In this document: piece by piece, positions 39,440 through 51,620 of the stretch | Layout: each line of letters starts with the position of its first letter | Position numbering within the stretch: position 1 is the first letter of the stretch | Source: Diplolepis rosae | Taxonomy: Eukaryota; Arthropoda; Insecta; Hymenoptera; Diplolepididae | DNA: 64,000 bases | Direction of reading: 5' to 3' | Assembly (NCBI GenBank): GCA_030998225.1 | Contig: JAPYXD010000741.1 | Coordinates: 1,860,001-1,924,000 of the forward strand | The notes under the pieces: generated by a model | What the model saw: the letters and a program-made list of their open reading frames with translations, nothing else | Database searches by the model: none | What the model was told of the DNA's origin: nothing | Translations under genes and position numbers: made by a program

Positions 39440-42400
39440 TGGTTGTATTAAACACTCAACACGTTATTCAAGTAAGATTGAAATAAAATATGAGATAATA
39501 GAACAACTGCCTGGTTGTATTAAACACACATAAAGTCATTCAAGTGTGATTAAAATAATATATCAAATGAAATAACAACTGCCTGGTTGTACTTAACACT
39601 CAGCACGTTATTCAACATAAGATTGAAATAAAATATAAAATCAAGTAACAACTGCCTGGTTGTATTAAATACTCAGCAGGTTATTCAAAATAAGATTGAA
39701 ATAAAATATAAGATAAAAGAACAACTGCCTGGTTGTATTAAACACACAGCAAGTTATTCAAGTGTGATTAAAATAATATATCAAATGAAATAACAACTGC
39801 CTGGTTGTACTTAACACTCAGCACGTTATTCAACATAAGATTGAAATAAAATATAAAATCAAGTAACAACTGCCTGGTTGTATTAAATACTCAGCAGGTT
39901 ATTCAAAATAAGATTCAAAAAAATATAAGATAAAAGAACAACTGCCTGGTTGTATTAAATACACAGAAAGTTATTCAAGTGTGATTAAAATAATATATTC
40001 AATGAAATAACAACTGCCTGGTTGTATTAAACACTCAGCACGTTATTCAAAATAAGGTTGAAATAAAATATAAAATCACGTATCAACTGCCTGGTTGTAT
40101 TAAACACTCAACACGTTATTCAAGTAAGATTGAAATAAAATATGAGATAATAGAACAACTGCCTGGTTGTATTAAACACACATAAAGTCATTCAAATGTG
40201 CGTAAAATAATATATAAAATGAAATAACAACTGCCTGGTTGTATTAAACACTCAGCACGTTATTCAAAATAAGGTTGAAATAAAATATAAGATAAAAGAA
40301 CAACTGCCTGGTGGTATTAAACACACATAAAGTCATTCAAGTGTGATTAAAATAATATAAAAAATGAAATAACAACTGCCTGGTTGTATTAAAAACTCAG
40401 CACGTTATTAAAAATAAGATTGAAATGAAATATAATATAAAAGAACAGCTACCGGGTTGTATTAAACACACAGCAAATTATTCAACTGTGATTATAATAA
40501 TATATAAAAGGAATGAACAACTGTCTGGATGTATTAAACGCTCAGCACGTTATTCAAAATAAGATTGAAATGAAATATAATATAAAAGAACAACTGCCGG
40601 GTTGTATTAAACACACAGCAAATTATTCAACTGTGATTATAATAATATATAAAAGGAGTGAACAACTGCCTGGTTGTATGAATCGCTCAGGACGTTATTC
40701 AAAATAAGATTGAAATAAAATATAAGATAAAGGCACAACTGCCTGGTGGTATTAAACACACAGGAAATTATTAAATTGTGATTAAAATAATCTATAAAAT
40801 GAAAGAACAACGACCTGGTTGTATTAAACACTTTATTCAAGTAAGATAAAAATAAAACATAAGATTAGAGAACAACTGCCTGGTTGTATTTAACATTCAG
40901 CACATTATTCAACATAAGGTTGAAATAAAATATAAAATCAAGTAACAACTGCCTGGTTGTAGTAAACACTCAGTACGATATTCAAAATAAGATTGAAATA
41001 AAATATATGATAAAAGAACAACTGCCTGGTTGTATTAAACACACAGCAAGTCATTCACCTAAGATTCAAGTAAAATAAATAATCAAAGAACAACTGCCTA
41101 ATTGTATAAAACACTCAGCAAGTTATTCAGGTGTGATTAAAATAATACATAAAATGAATGAACAACTGCATGGCTGTATTAAACACTCAACACTTTATTC
41201 AAGTTAGATTAAAATAAAACATAAGATTAAAGAACAACTGCCTGGTTGTATTAAACACTCAGCACGTTATTCAAAACAAGATTGAAATAAAATATAAGAT
41301 AAAAGAACAACTGCCTGGTTGTATTAAACACACAGCAAGTCATTCACCTAAGATTCAAGTAAAATAAATAATCAAAGAACAACTGCCTAATTGTATAAAA
41401 CACTCAGCAAGTTATTCAGGTGTGATTAAAATAATACATAAAATGAATGAACAACTGCATGGCTGTATTAAACACTCAACACTTTATTCAAGTTAGATTA
41501 AAATAAAACATGAGATTAAAGAACAACTGCCGGGTTGTATTAAACACTCAGCACGTTATTCAAAATAAGATTCAAATGAAATATAATATCAAAGATTAAC
41601 TGCCTGGTTGTATTAAACACTCAACACGTTATTCATGAAAGATTAACATAAGTTAATTTATTCAAGTAAGATTCCAGTGAAATAAATATTCAAAACCACA
41701 GCTGCCTGGTTGTATTAAACGCTCAGCAAGTTATTCAAGTGTGATTAGAATAATATATTAAATGAAATAACAACTGCCTGGTTGTATTAAACACTCAGCA
41801 CGTTATTCAAAATATAATTGAAATGAAATATAAGATAAAAGAACAACTGCCTGGTGGTATTAAACACTCAGAAAGTTATTCAAGTGTGATTAAAATAATA
41901 TGTAAAATGAAATAACAACTGCCTGGTTGTATTTAACACTCAGCACCTTATTCAACATAAGATTGAAATAAAATATAAAATCAAGTAGCAACTGCCTGGT
42001 TGTATCAAACACTCAGCACGTTATTCAAGTAAGGTTAAAATGAAACATAAGATTAAAGAACAACTGTCTGGTTGTATTTAACACTCAGCACCTTATTCAA
42101 CATAAGATTGAAATAAAACATAAAATCAACTAACAACTGCCTGCTTGTATTAAACACTCATCACCTTATTCAAATTAAGATTGAAATAAAATATAAGATA
42201 AAAGAAGAACTGCCTGGTGGTATTAAACACTCAGTAAGTTATTCAAGTGTGATTAAAATAATATATAAAATGAAATAACAACTGCCTGGTTGTATTAATC
42301 ACGCAGCACGTTATTCAAAATTAGATTGAAATAAAATATGAAATCAAGTATCAACTGCCTGGTTGTATTAAACACTCGGCACGTTATTCTAAATAAGATT

Positions 42401-43577
42401 GAAATAAAATATAAGATAAAAGAACAACTGCCTGGTGGTATTAAACACTCAGTAAGTTATTCAAGTGTGATTAAAAAAATATATAAAATAAAATAACAAC
42501 TGCCTGGTTGTATTAAACACTCAGCACGTTATTCAAAATTAGATTGAAATAAAATATTAAATCACATATCAACTGCCTGGTTGTATTCAACACTCGGCAC
42601 GTTATTCTAAATAAGATTGAAATAATATATAAGATAAAAGAACAACTGCCTTGTTGTATTCAACACGTTATTCAAGTAAGATTGAAATAAAACATAAGAT
42701 TAAAGAACAACTGCCTGGTTGTATTTAACACTCAGCACCGTATTCAACATAAGAATGAAATAAAACATAAAATCAAGTAACAACTACCTGATTGTATTAA
42801 ACACTCAGCACGTTATTCAAAATAAGATTGAAATGAAATATAAGATAAAATAACAACTGCGTGGTGGTATTAAACACTCAGAAATTTCTTCAAGTGTGAT
42901 TAAAAAAATATATAAAATTAAATAACAACTGCCTGGTGGTATTAAACACACAGGAAGTTATTCAAAATTAGAATTAAATAATATATAAAATCAATTATCA
43001 ACTGCCTGGTTGTATTAAACACTCAGCACGTTATTCAAAATAAGATTCAAAAAAATATAAGATAAAAGAACAACTGCCTGGTGGTTTTAAACACACAAAA
43101 AGTTATTCAACTGTGATTAAAATAATATATAAAATGAAATTACAACTGCCTGGTTGTATTAAACACTCAGCACCTTACTCAACATAAGATTGAAATAAAA
43201 TATAAAATCACGTATCAACTGCCTGGTTGTATTAAACACTCTGCACCTTATTCAACATAAGATTCAAAAAAATATAAGATAAAAGAACAACTGCCTGGTG
43301 GTATTAAACACTCAGAAAGTTATTCAAGTGTGATTAAAATAATATGGAAAATGAAATAACAACTGCCTGGTTGTATTAAACACTTTATTCAAGTAAGCTT
43401 AAAATAAAACATAAGATTAAAGAACAACTGCCTGGTTGTATTTAACAAACAGAAATTTATTCAAGTGTGATTAAAATAATATATAAAATGAAATAACAAC
43501 TGCCTGGTTGTATTAAACACTCAGCACGTTATTCAAAATTAGATTGAAATAAAATATAAAATCAAGTATCAACTGCC
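39440..43577. repeat. 4138 bp HOR, copy 1
   Basis: Landmarks at 39661, 39721, 40513, 41597 and 42497 recur 4137-4138 bp later. This copy carries the 102 bp unit and a 289 bp (four monomer) tandem duplication seen by its TCATTCACC marks at 41051 and 41340. The last kilobase (about 42540-43577) is not matched in the next copy. Confidence 0.87.
41597..41698 (+). repeat. 102 bp irregular monomer, copy 2
   Basis: This copy looks the same as the one at 5767-5868, including ATTAACATAAGTTAATTTAT and the CAAAACCACAGCTGCC ending. It sits in the first full copy of the 4.14 kb HOR. The following monomer reads AAACGCTCAGCAAG, where copy 1 has AAAGGCTCAGCAAT. Confidence 0.9.
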
Positions 43578-46500
43578 TGGTTGTATTAAACACTCAACAC
43601 GTTATTCAAGTAAGATTGAAATAAAATATGAGATAATAGAACAACTGCCTGGTTGTATTAAACACACAGAAAGTTATTCAAGTGTGATTAAAATAATATA
43701 TAAAATGAAATAACAACTGCCTGGTTGTATTAAACACTCAGCACATTATGCAACATAAGATTGAAATAAAATATAAAATCAAGTAACAACTGCCTGGTTG
43801 TATTAAATACTCAGCAGGTTATTCAAAATAAGATTGAAATAAAATATAAGATAAAAGAACAACTGCCTGGTTGTATTAAACACACAGCAAGTTATTCAAG
43901 TGTGATTAAAATAATATATCAAATGAAATAACAACTGCCTGGTTGTACTTAACACTCAGCACGTTATTCAACATAAGATTGAAATAAAATATAAAATCAA
44001 GTAACAACTGCCTGGTTGTATTAAATACTCAGCAGGTTATTCAAAATAAGATTCAAAAAAATATAAGATAAAAGAACAACTGCCTGGTTGTATTAAATAC
44101 ACAGAAAGTTATTCAAGTGTGATTAAAATAATATATGAAATGAAATAACAACTGCCTGGTTGTATTAAACACTCAGCACGTTATTCAAAATAAGGTTGAA
44201 ATAAAATATAAAATCACGTATCAACTGCCTGGTTGTATTAAACACTCAACACGTTATTCAAGTAAGATTGAAATAAAATATGAGATAATAGAACAACTGC
44301 CTGGTTGTATTAAACACACATAAAGTCATTCAAATGTGCGTAAAATAATATATAAAATGAAATAACAACTGCCTGGTTGTATTAAACACTCAGCACGTTA
44401 TTCAAAATAAGGTTGAAATAAAATATAAGATAAAAGAACAACTGCCTGGTGGTATTAAACACACATAAAGTCATTCAAGTGTGATTAAAATAATATAAAA
44501 AATGAAATAACAACTGCCTGGTTGTATTAAAAACTCAGCACGTTATTCAAAATAAGATTGAAATGAAATATAATATAAAAGAACAGCTACCGGGTTGTAT
44601 TAAACACACAGCAAATTTTTCAACTGTGATTATAATAATATATAACATGAATGAACAACTGCCTGGTTGTATTAAACACTCAGCACGTTATTCAAAATAA
44701 GATTGAAATGAAATATAATATAAAAGAACAGCTACCGGGTTGTATTAAACACACAGCAAATTATTCAACTGTAATTATAATAATATATAAAAGGAATGAA
44801 CAACTGCTGGTTGTACTAAACACTCAGCACGTTATTCAAAATAAGATTGAAATAAAATATAAGATAAAGGCACAACTGCCTGGTGGTATTAAACACACAG
44901 GAAGTTATTAAATTGTGATTTAAATAATATATAAAATGAAAGAACAACGGCCTGGTTGTATTAAACACTTTATTCAAGTAAGATGAAAATAAAACATAAG
45001 ATTAAAGAACAACTGCCTGGTTGTATTTAACATTCAGCACCTTATTCAACATAAGGTTGAAATAAAATATAAAATCAAGTAACAACTGCCTGGTTGTAGT
45101 AAACACTCAGTACGATATTCAAAATAAGATTGAAATAAAATATATGATAAAAGAACAACTGCCTGGTTGTATTAAACACACAGCAAGTCATTCACCTAAG
45201 ATTCAAGTAAAATAAATAATCAAAGAACAACTGCCTAATTGTATAAAACACTCAGCAAGTTATTCAGGTGTGATTAAAATAATACATAAAATGAATGAAC
45301 AACTGCATGGCTGTATTAAACACTCAACACTTTATTCAAGTTAGATTAAAATAAAACATAAGATTAAAGAACAACTGCATGGTTGTATTAAACACTCAGC
45401 ACGTTATTCAAAACAAGATTGAAATAAAATATAAGATAAAAGAACAACTGCCTGGTTGTACTAAACACACAGCTAGTCATTCACCTAAGATTCAAGTAAA
45501 ATAAATAATCAAAGAACAACTGCCTAATTGTATAAAACACTCAGCAAGTTATTCAGGTGTGATTAAAATAATACATAAAATGAATGAACAACTGCATGGC
45601 TGTATTAAACACTCAACACTTTATTCAAGTTAGATTAAAATAAAACATGAGATTAAAGAACAACTGCCGGGTTGTATTAAACACTCAGCACGTTATTCAA
45701 AATAAGATTCAAATGAAATATAATATCAAAGATTAACTGCCTGGTTGTATTAAACACTCAACACGTTATTCATGAAAGATTAACATAAGTTAATTTATTC
45801 AAGTAAGATTCCAGTGAAATAAATATTCAAAACCACAGCTGCCTGGTTGTATTAAACGCTCAGCAAGTTATTCAAGTGTGATTAGAATAATATATTAAAT
45901 GAAATAACAACTGCCTGGTTGTATTAAACACTCAGCACGTTATTCAAAATATAATTGAAATGAAATATAAGATAAAAGAACAACTGCCTGGTGGTATTAA
46001 ACACTCAGAAAGTTATTCAAGTGTGATTAAAATAATATGTAAAATGAAATAACAACTGCCTGGTTGTATTTAACACTCAGCACCTTATTCAACATAAGAT
46101 TGAAATAAAATATAAAATCAAGTAGCAACTGCCTGGTTGTATCAAACACTCAGCACGTTATTCAAGTAAGGTTAAAATGAAACATAAGATTAAAGAACAA
46201 CTGTCTGGTTGTATTTAACACTCAGCACCTTATTCAACATAAGATTGAAATAAAACATAAAATCAACTAACAACTGCCTGCTTGTATTAAACACTCATCA
46301 CCTTATTCAAATTAAGATTGAAATAAAATATAAGATAAAAGAACAACTGCCTGGTGGTATTAAACACTCAGTAAGTTATTCAAGTGTGATTAAAATAATA
46401 TATAAAATGAAATAACAACTGTCTGGTTGTATTAATCACGCAGCACGTTATTCAAAATTAGATTGAAATAAAATATGAAATCAAGTATCAACTGCCTGGT

Positions 46501-46680
46501 TGAATTAAACACTCGGCACGTTATTCTAAATAAGATTGAAATAAAATATAAGATAAAAGAACAACTCACTGGTGGTATTAAACACTCAGTAAGTTATTCA
46601 AGTGTGATTAAAATAATATATAAAATGAAATAACAACTGCCTGGTTGTATTAAATACTCAGCACGTTATTCGAAATAAGA
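43578..46680. repeat. 4138 bp HOR, copy 2, truncated at its end
   Basis: This copy repeats 39440-42540 with few differences, including the 289 bp tetramer duplication (45188 and 45477) and the 102 bp unit at 45734. One base is lost in GAACAACTGCTGGTTG near 44805, and AGAACAACTCACTGG near 46560 is private. Beyond about 46680 it gives way to the 218 bp trimer zone. Confidence 0.87.
45734..45835 (+). repeat. 102 bp irregular monomer, copy 3
   Basis: This is the third copy, 4137 bp after copy 2 and with the same length. It is followed by the same AAACGCTCAGCAAG monomer as copy 2, so copies 2 and 3 are sisters made by the 4.14 kb tandem duplication, with copy 1 as an older relative about 36 kb away. 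Confidence 0.9.
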
Positions 46681-47142
46681 TTGAAATAAAATATAAAATC
46701 AATTAACAACTGCCTGGTTGTATTAAACACTCGGCACGTTATTCTAAATAAGATTGAAATAAAATATAAGATAAAAGAACAACTGCCTGGTGGTATTAAA
46801 CACTCAGTAAGTTATTCAAGTGTGATTAAAATAATATATAAAATGAAATAACAACTGCCTGGTTGTATTAAACACTCAGCACGTTATTCGAAATAAGATT
46901 GAAATAAAATATAAAATCAATTAACAACTGCCTGGTTGTATTAAACACTCGGCACGTTATTCTAAATAAGATTGAAATAAAATATAAGATAAAAGAACAA
47001 CTGCCTGGTGGTATTAAACACTCAGTAAGTTATTCAAGTGTGATTAAAATAATATATAAAATGAAATAACAACTGCCTGGTTGTATTAATCACGCAGCAC
47101 GTTATTCAAAATTAGATTGAAATGAAATATAATATGAAAGAA

Positions 47143-47212
47143 AAGCTACCGGTTGTATTAAACACACAGAAATTATTCAGCTGTGATTATAATAATATGT
47201 AAAAGGAATGAA
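47143..47212 (+). repeat. 70 bp type E derivative, copy 1
   Basis: This is a type E unit with two single-base losses (GCTACCGGTTGT and CACAGAAATTATTC), giving 70 bp. It also has AAGCTACC instead of CAGCTACC. A second 70 bp copy lies at 48449, inside the 218 bp trimer zone. Confidence 0.78.
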
Positions 47213-48448
47213 CAAATGCCTGAAAGTATTAAACACTCAGCACGTTGTTCAAAATTAGATTGAAATAAAATATAAAATCACATATCAACTGCCTGGTTGT
47301 ATTAAACACTCGGCACGAAATTCTAAATAAGATTGAAATAAAATATAAGATAAAAGAACAACTGCCTGGTGGTATTAAACACTCAGAAAGTTATTCAAGT
47401 GTGATTAAAATAATATATAAAATGAAATAACAACTGCCTGGTTGTATTAAACACTCAGCACGTTATTCGAAATAAGATTGAAATAAAATATAAAATTAAT
47501 TAACAACTGCCTGGCTGTATTAAACACTCGGCACGTTATTCTAAATAAGATTGAAATAAAATATAAGATAAAAGAACAACTGCCTGGTGGTATTAAACAC
47601 TCAGTAAGTTATTCAAGTGTGATTAAAATAATATATAAAATGAAATAACAACTGCCTGGTTGTAATAATCACGCAGCACGTTATTCAAAATTAGATTGAA
47701 ATACAATATAAAATCACATATCAACTGCCTGGTTGTATTAAACACTCGGCACGTTATTCTAAATAAGATTGAAATAAAATATAAGATAAAAGAACAACTG
47801 CCTGGTGGTATTAAACACTCAGTAAGTTATTCAAGTGTGATTAAAATAATATATAAAATGAAATAACAACTGCCTGGTAGTATTAAACACTCAGCAGGAT
47901 ATTCAAAATTAGATGTAAATAAAACATAAAATCAAGTAACAACATCCTGGTTGTATTAAAGACTCAGCAAGTTATTCGAAATAAGATTGAAATAATATAT
48001 AAGATAAAAGAACAACTGCCTGGTGGTATTAAACACTCGGCACGTTATTCTAAATAAGATTGAAATAAAATATAAGATAAAAGAACAACTGCCTGGTGGT
48101 ATTAAACACACAGAAAGTTATTCAAGTGTGATGGAAATAAAATATAAAATCAAGTAACAACTGCCTGGTTGTATTAAACACTCAGCACGTTATTCTAAAT
48201 AAGATTGAAATAAAATATAAGATAAAAGAACAACTGCCTGGTTGTATTAAACACTCGGCACGTTATTCTAAATAAGATTGAAATAAAATATAAGATAAAA
48301 GAACAACTGCCTGGTGGTATTAAACACTCAGTAAGTTATTCAAGTGTGATTAAAATAATATATAAAATGAAATAACAACTGCCTGGTTGTATTAATCACG
48401 CAGCACGTTATTCAAAATAAGATTCAAATGAAATATAATATGAAAGAA

Positions 48449-48518
48449 AAGCTACCGTTTGTATTAAACACACAGAAATTATTCAGCTGTGATTATAATA
48501 ATATGTAAAAGGAATGAA
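48449..48518 (+). repeat. 70 bp type E derivative, copy 2
   Basis: This is the partner of 47143-47212. It shares the CACAGAAATTATTCAGCTG form but reads GCTACCGTTTGT. The two copies lie 1306 bp apart, which is 18 monomer lengths. Confidence 0.78.
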
Positions 48519-48899
48519 CAACTGCCTGGTTGTATTAAACACTCAGCACGTTGTTCAAAATTAGATTGAAATAAAATATAAAATCACATATCAACTGCCT
48601 GGTTGTATTAAACACTCGGCACGTTATTCTAAATAAGATTGAAATAAAATATAAGATAAAAGAACAACTGCCTGGTGGTATTAAACACTCAGTAAGTTAT
48701 TCAAGTGTGATTAAAATAATATATAAAATGAAATAACAACTGCCTGGTTGTATTAATCACGCAGCACGTTATTCAAAATTAGATTGAAATAAAATATGAA
48801 ATCAAGTATCAACTGCCTGGTTGTATTAAACACTCAACACGTTATTCAAGTAAGATTAAAATGAAACATAAGATTAAAGAACAACTGTCTGGTTGTATT

Positions 48900-51620
48900 T
48901 AACACTCAGCACCTTATTCAACATAAGATTGAAATGAAACATAATATTAAAGAACAACTGCCTGGTTGTATTAAACACTCGGCACGTTATTCGAGTGTGA
49001 TTAAAATAATATATAAAATGAAATAACAACTGCCTGGTAGTATTAAACACTCAGCAGGATATTCAAAATTAGATGTAAATAAAACATAAAATCAAGTAAC
49101 AACTGCCAGGTTGTATTAAACACTCATCACCTTATTCAAAATAAGATTGAAATAAAACATAAAATCAACTAACAACTGCCTGCTTGTATTAAACACTCAT
49201 CACCTTATTCAAATTAAGATTGAAATAAAATATAAGATAAAAGAAGAACTGCCTGGTGGTATTAAACACACAGAAAGTTATTCAAGTGTGATTAAAATAA
49301 TATATAAAATGAAATAACAACTGCCTGGTTGTATTAAACACTCAGCACGTTATTCAAAATAAGATTGAAATGAAATATAAGATAAAAGAACAACTGCCTG
49401 GTGGTATTAAACACTCAGAAAGTTATTCAAGTGTGATTAAAATAATATATAAAATGAAATAACAACTGCCTGGTTCTATTAAACACTTTATCCAAGTAAG
49501 ATTAAAATAAAACATAAGATTAAAGAACAACTGCCTGGTTGTATTAAACACTCAGCACGTTATTCAAATAAGATTATAAGGAAACATAAGATTAAAGAAC
49601 AACTGCCTGGTGGGATTAAACACACAGAAAGTTATTCAAGTGTGATTAAAATAATATATCAAATGAAATAACAACTGCCTGGTTGTATTAAACACTTTAT
49701 TCAAGTAAGATTAAAATAAAACATAAGATTAAAGAACAACTGTCTGGTTGTATTTAACACTCAGCACATTTTTTAGCATAAGATTGAAATAAAACATAAA
49801 ATCAAGTAACAACTGCCTGGTTTTATTAATCACTCATCACATTATTCAAATTAAGATTGAAATAAAATATAAGATAAAAGAACAACTGCCTGGTGGTATC
49901 AAACACACAGAAAGTTATTCAAGTGTGATTAAAATAATATATAAAATGAAATAACAACTGCCTGGTTGTATTAAACACTCAGCACGTTATTCAAAATTAG
50001 ATTGAAATAAAATATAAAATCACGTATCAACTGCCTGGTTGTATTAAACACTCGGCACGTTATTCTAAATAAGATTGAAATAAAATATAAGATAAAAGAA
50101 GAACTGCCTGGTGGTATTAAACACACAGAAAGTTATTCGAGTGTGATTAAAATAATATATAAAATGAAATAACAACTGCCTGGTAGTATTAAACACTCAG
50201 CAGGATATTCAAAATTAGATGTAAATAAAACATAAAATCAAGTAACAACTGCCTGGTTGTATTTAACACTCAGCACCTTATTCAAATTAAGATTGAAATA
50301 AAATATAAGATAAAAGAACAAATGGTTGGTGGTATTAAACGCACAGAAAGTTATTCAAGTGTGATTAAAATAATATATAAAATGAAATAACAACTGCCTG
50401 GTTGTATTAAACACTCAGCACGTTATTCAAAATAAGATTGAAATGAAATATAAGATAAAAGAACAACTGCCTGGTGGTATTAAACACTCAGAAAGTTATT
50501 CAAGTGTGATTAAAATAATATATAAAATGAAATAGCAACTGCCTGGTTGTATTAAACACTTTATTCAAGTAAGATTAAAATAAAACATAAGATTAAAGAA
50601 CAACTGCCTGGTTGTATTAAACACTCAGCACGTTATTCAAGTAAGATTAAAATGAAACATAAGATTAAAGAACAACTGCCTGGTGGGATTAAACACACAG
50701 AAAGTTATTCAAGTGTGAATAGAATAATATATCAAATGAAATAACAACTGCCTGGTTGTATTAAACACTTTATTCAAGTAAGATTAAAATAAAACATAAG
50801 ATTAAAGAACAACTGTCTGGTTGTATTTAACACTCAGCACCTTTTTCAACATAAGATTGAAATAAAACATGAAATCAAGTAACAACTTCCTGGTTTTATT
50901 AATCACTCATCACATTATTCAAATTAAGATTGAAATAAAATATAAGATAAAAGAACAACTGCCTGGTGGTATTAAACACACAGAAGGTGATTCAAGTGTG
51001 ATTAAAAAAATATATAAAATAAAATAACAACTGCCTGGTTGTATTAAACACTCAGCACGTTATTCAAAATTAGAATGAAATAAAATATAAAATCACGTAT
51101 CAACTGCATGGTTGTATTAAACACTCAGCACGTTATTCAAAATAAGATTCAAAAAAATATAAGATAAAAGAACAACTGCCTGGTGGTTTTAAACACACAA
51201 AAAGTTAGTCAACTGTGATTAAAATAATATATAAAATGAAATTACAACTGCCTGGTTGTATTAAACACTCAACACGTTATTCAAGTAAGATTGAAATAAA
51301 ATATGAGATAATAGAACAACTGCCTGGTTGAATTAAACACACATAAAGTCATTCAAGTGTGAATAAAATAATATATAAAATGAAATAACATCTGCCTGGT
51401 TGTATTAAACACTCAGCACGTTATTCAAAATTAGATTGAAATAAAATATAAAATCACGTATCAACTGCCTGGTTGTATTAAACACTCGGCACGTTATTCT
51501 AAATAAGATTGAAATAAAATATAAGATAAAAGAACAACTGCCTGGTGGTTTTAAACACACAAAAAGTTATTCAAGTGTGATTAAAATAATATATAAAATG
51601 AAATAACAACTGCCTGGTTG
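48900..51620. repeat. Mixed monomers related to 21.4-33 kb
   Basis: This is satellite only. It holds the AGCAGGATATTCAAAATTAG, ATGGTTGGTGG, GGTGGGATTAAACACACAG and CAGCACCTTTTTCAAC units typical of the 22-33 kb region, with 65 bp units at about 49475, 49680, 50545 and 50755. It is a more distant relative of the 4.15 kb HOR. Confidence 0.7.

Larger units (their letters stand above)
46510..48720. repeat. 218 bp trimer HOR zone
   Basis: The mark CTCAGTAAGTTATTC occurs at 46585, 46803, 47021, 47600, 47818, 48327 and 48688. Spacings are 218, 218, 579, 218, 509 and 361 bp, equal to 3, 3, 8, 3, 7 and 5 monomers. The basic block is a GGCACGTTATTCTAAATAAG unit, a GGTGGTATTAAACACTCAGT unit and a third unit with AATCACGCAGCACG or AGCACGTTATTCG. 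It looks like a young, actively expanding local repeat. Confidence 0.85.

Noticed and set aside
41000..46500. Assembly duplication as the sole cause of the 4138 bp HOR
   Set aside because: Small private differences separate the copies (for example GAACAACTGCTGG near 44805 and AACTCACTGG near 46560), which favours true tandem copies, though read coverage would be needed to be certain.
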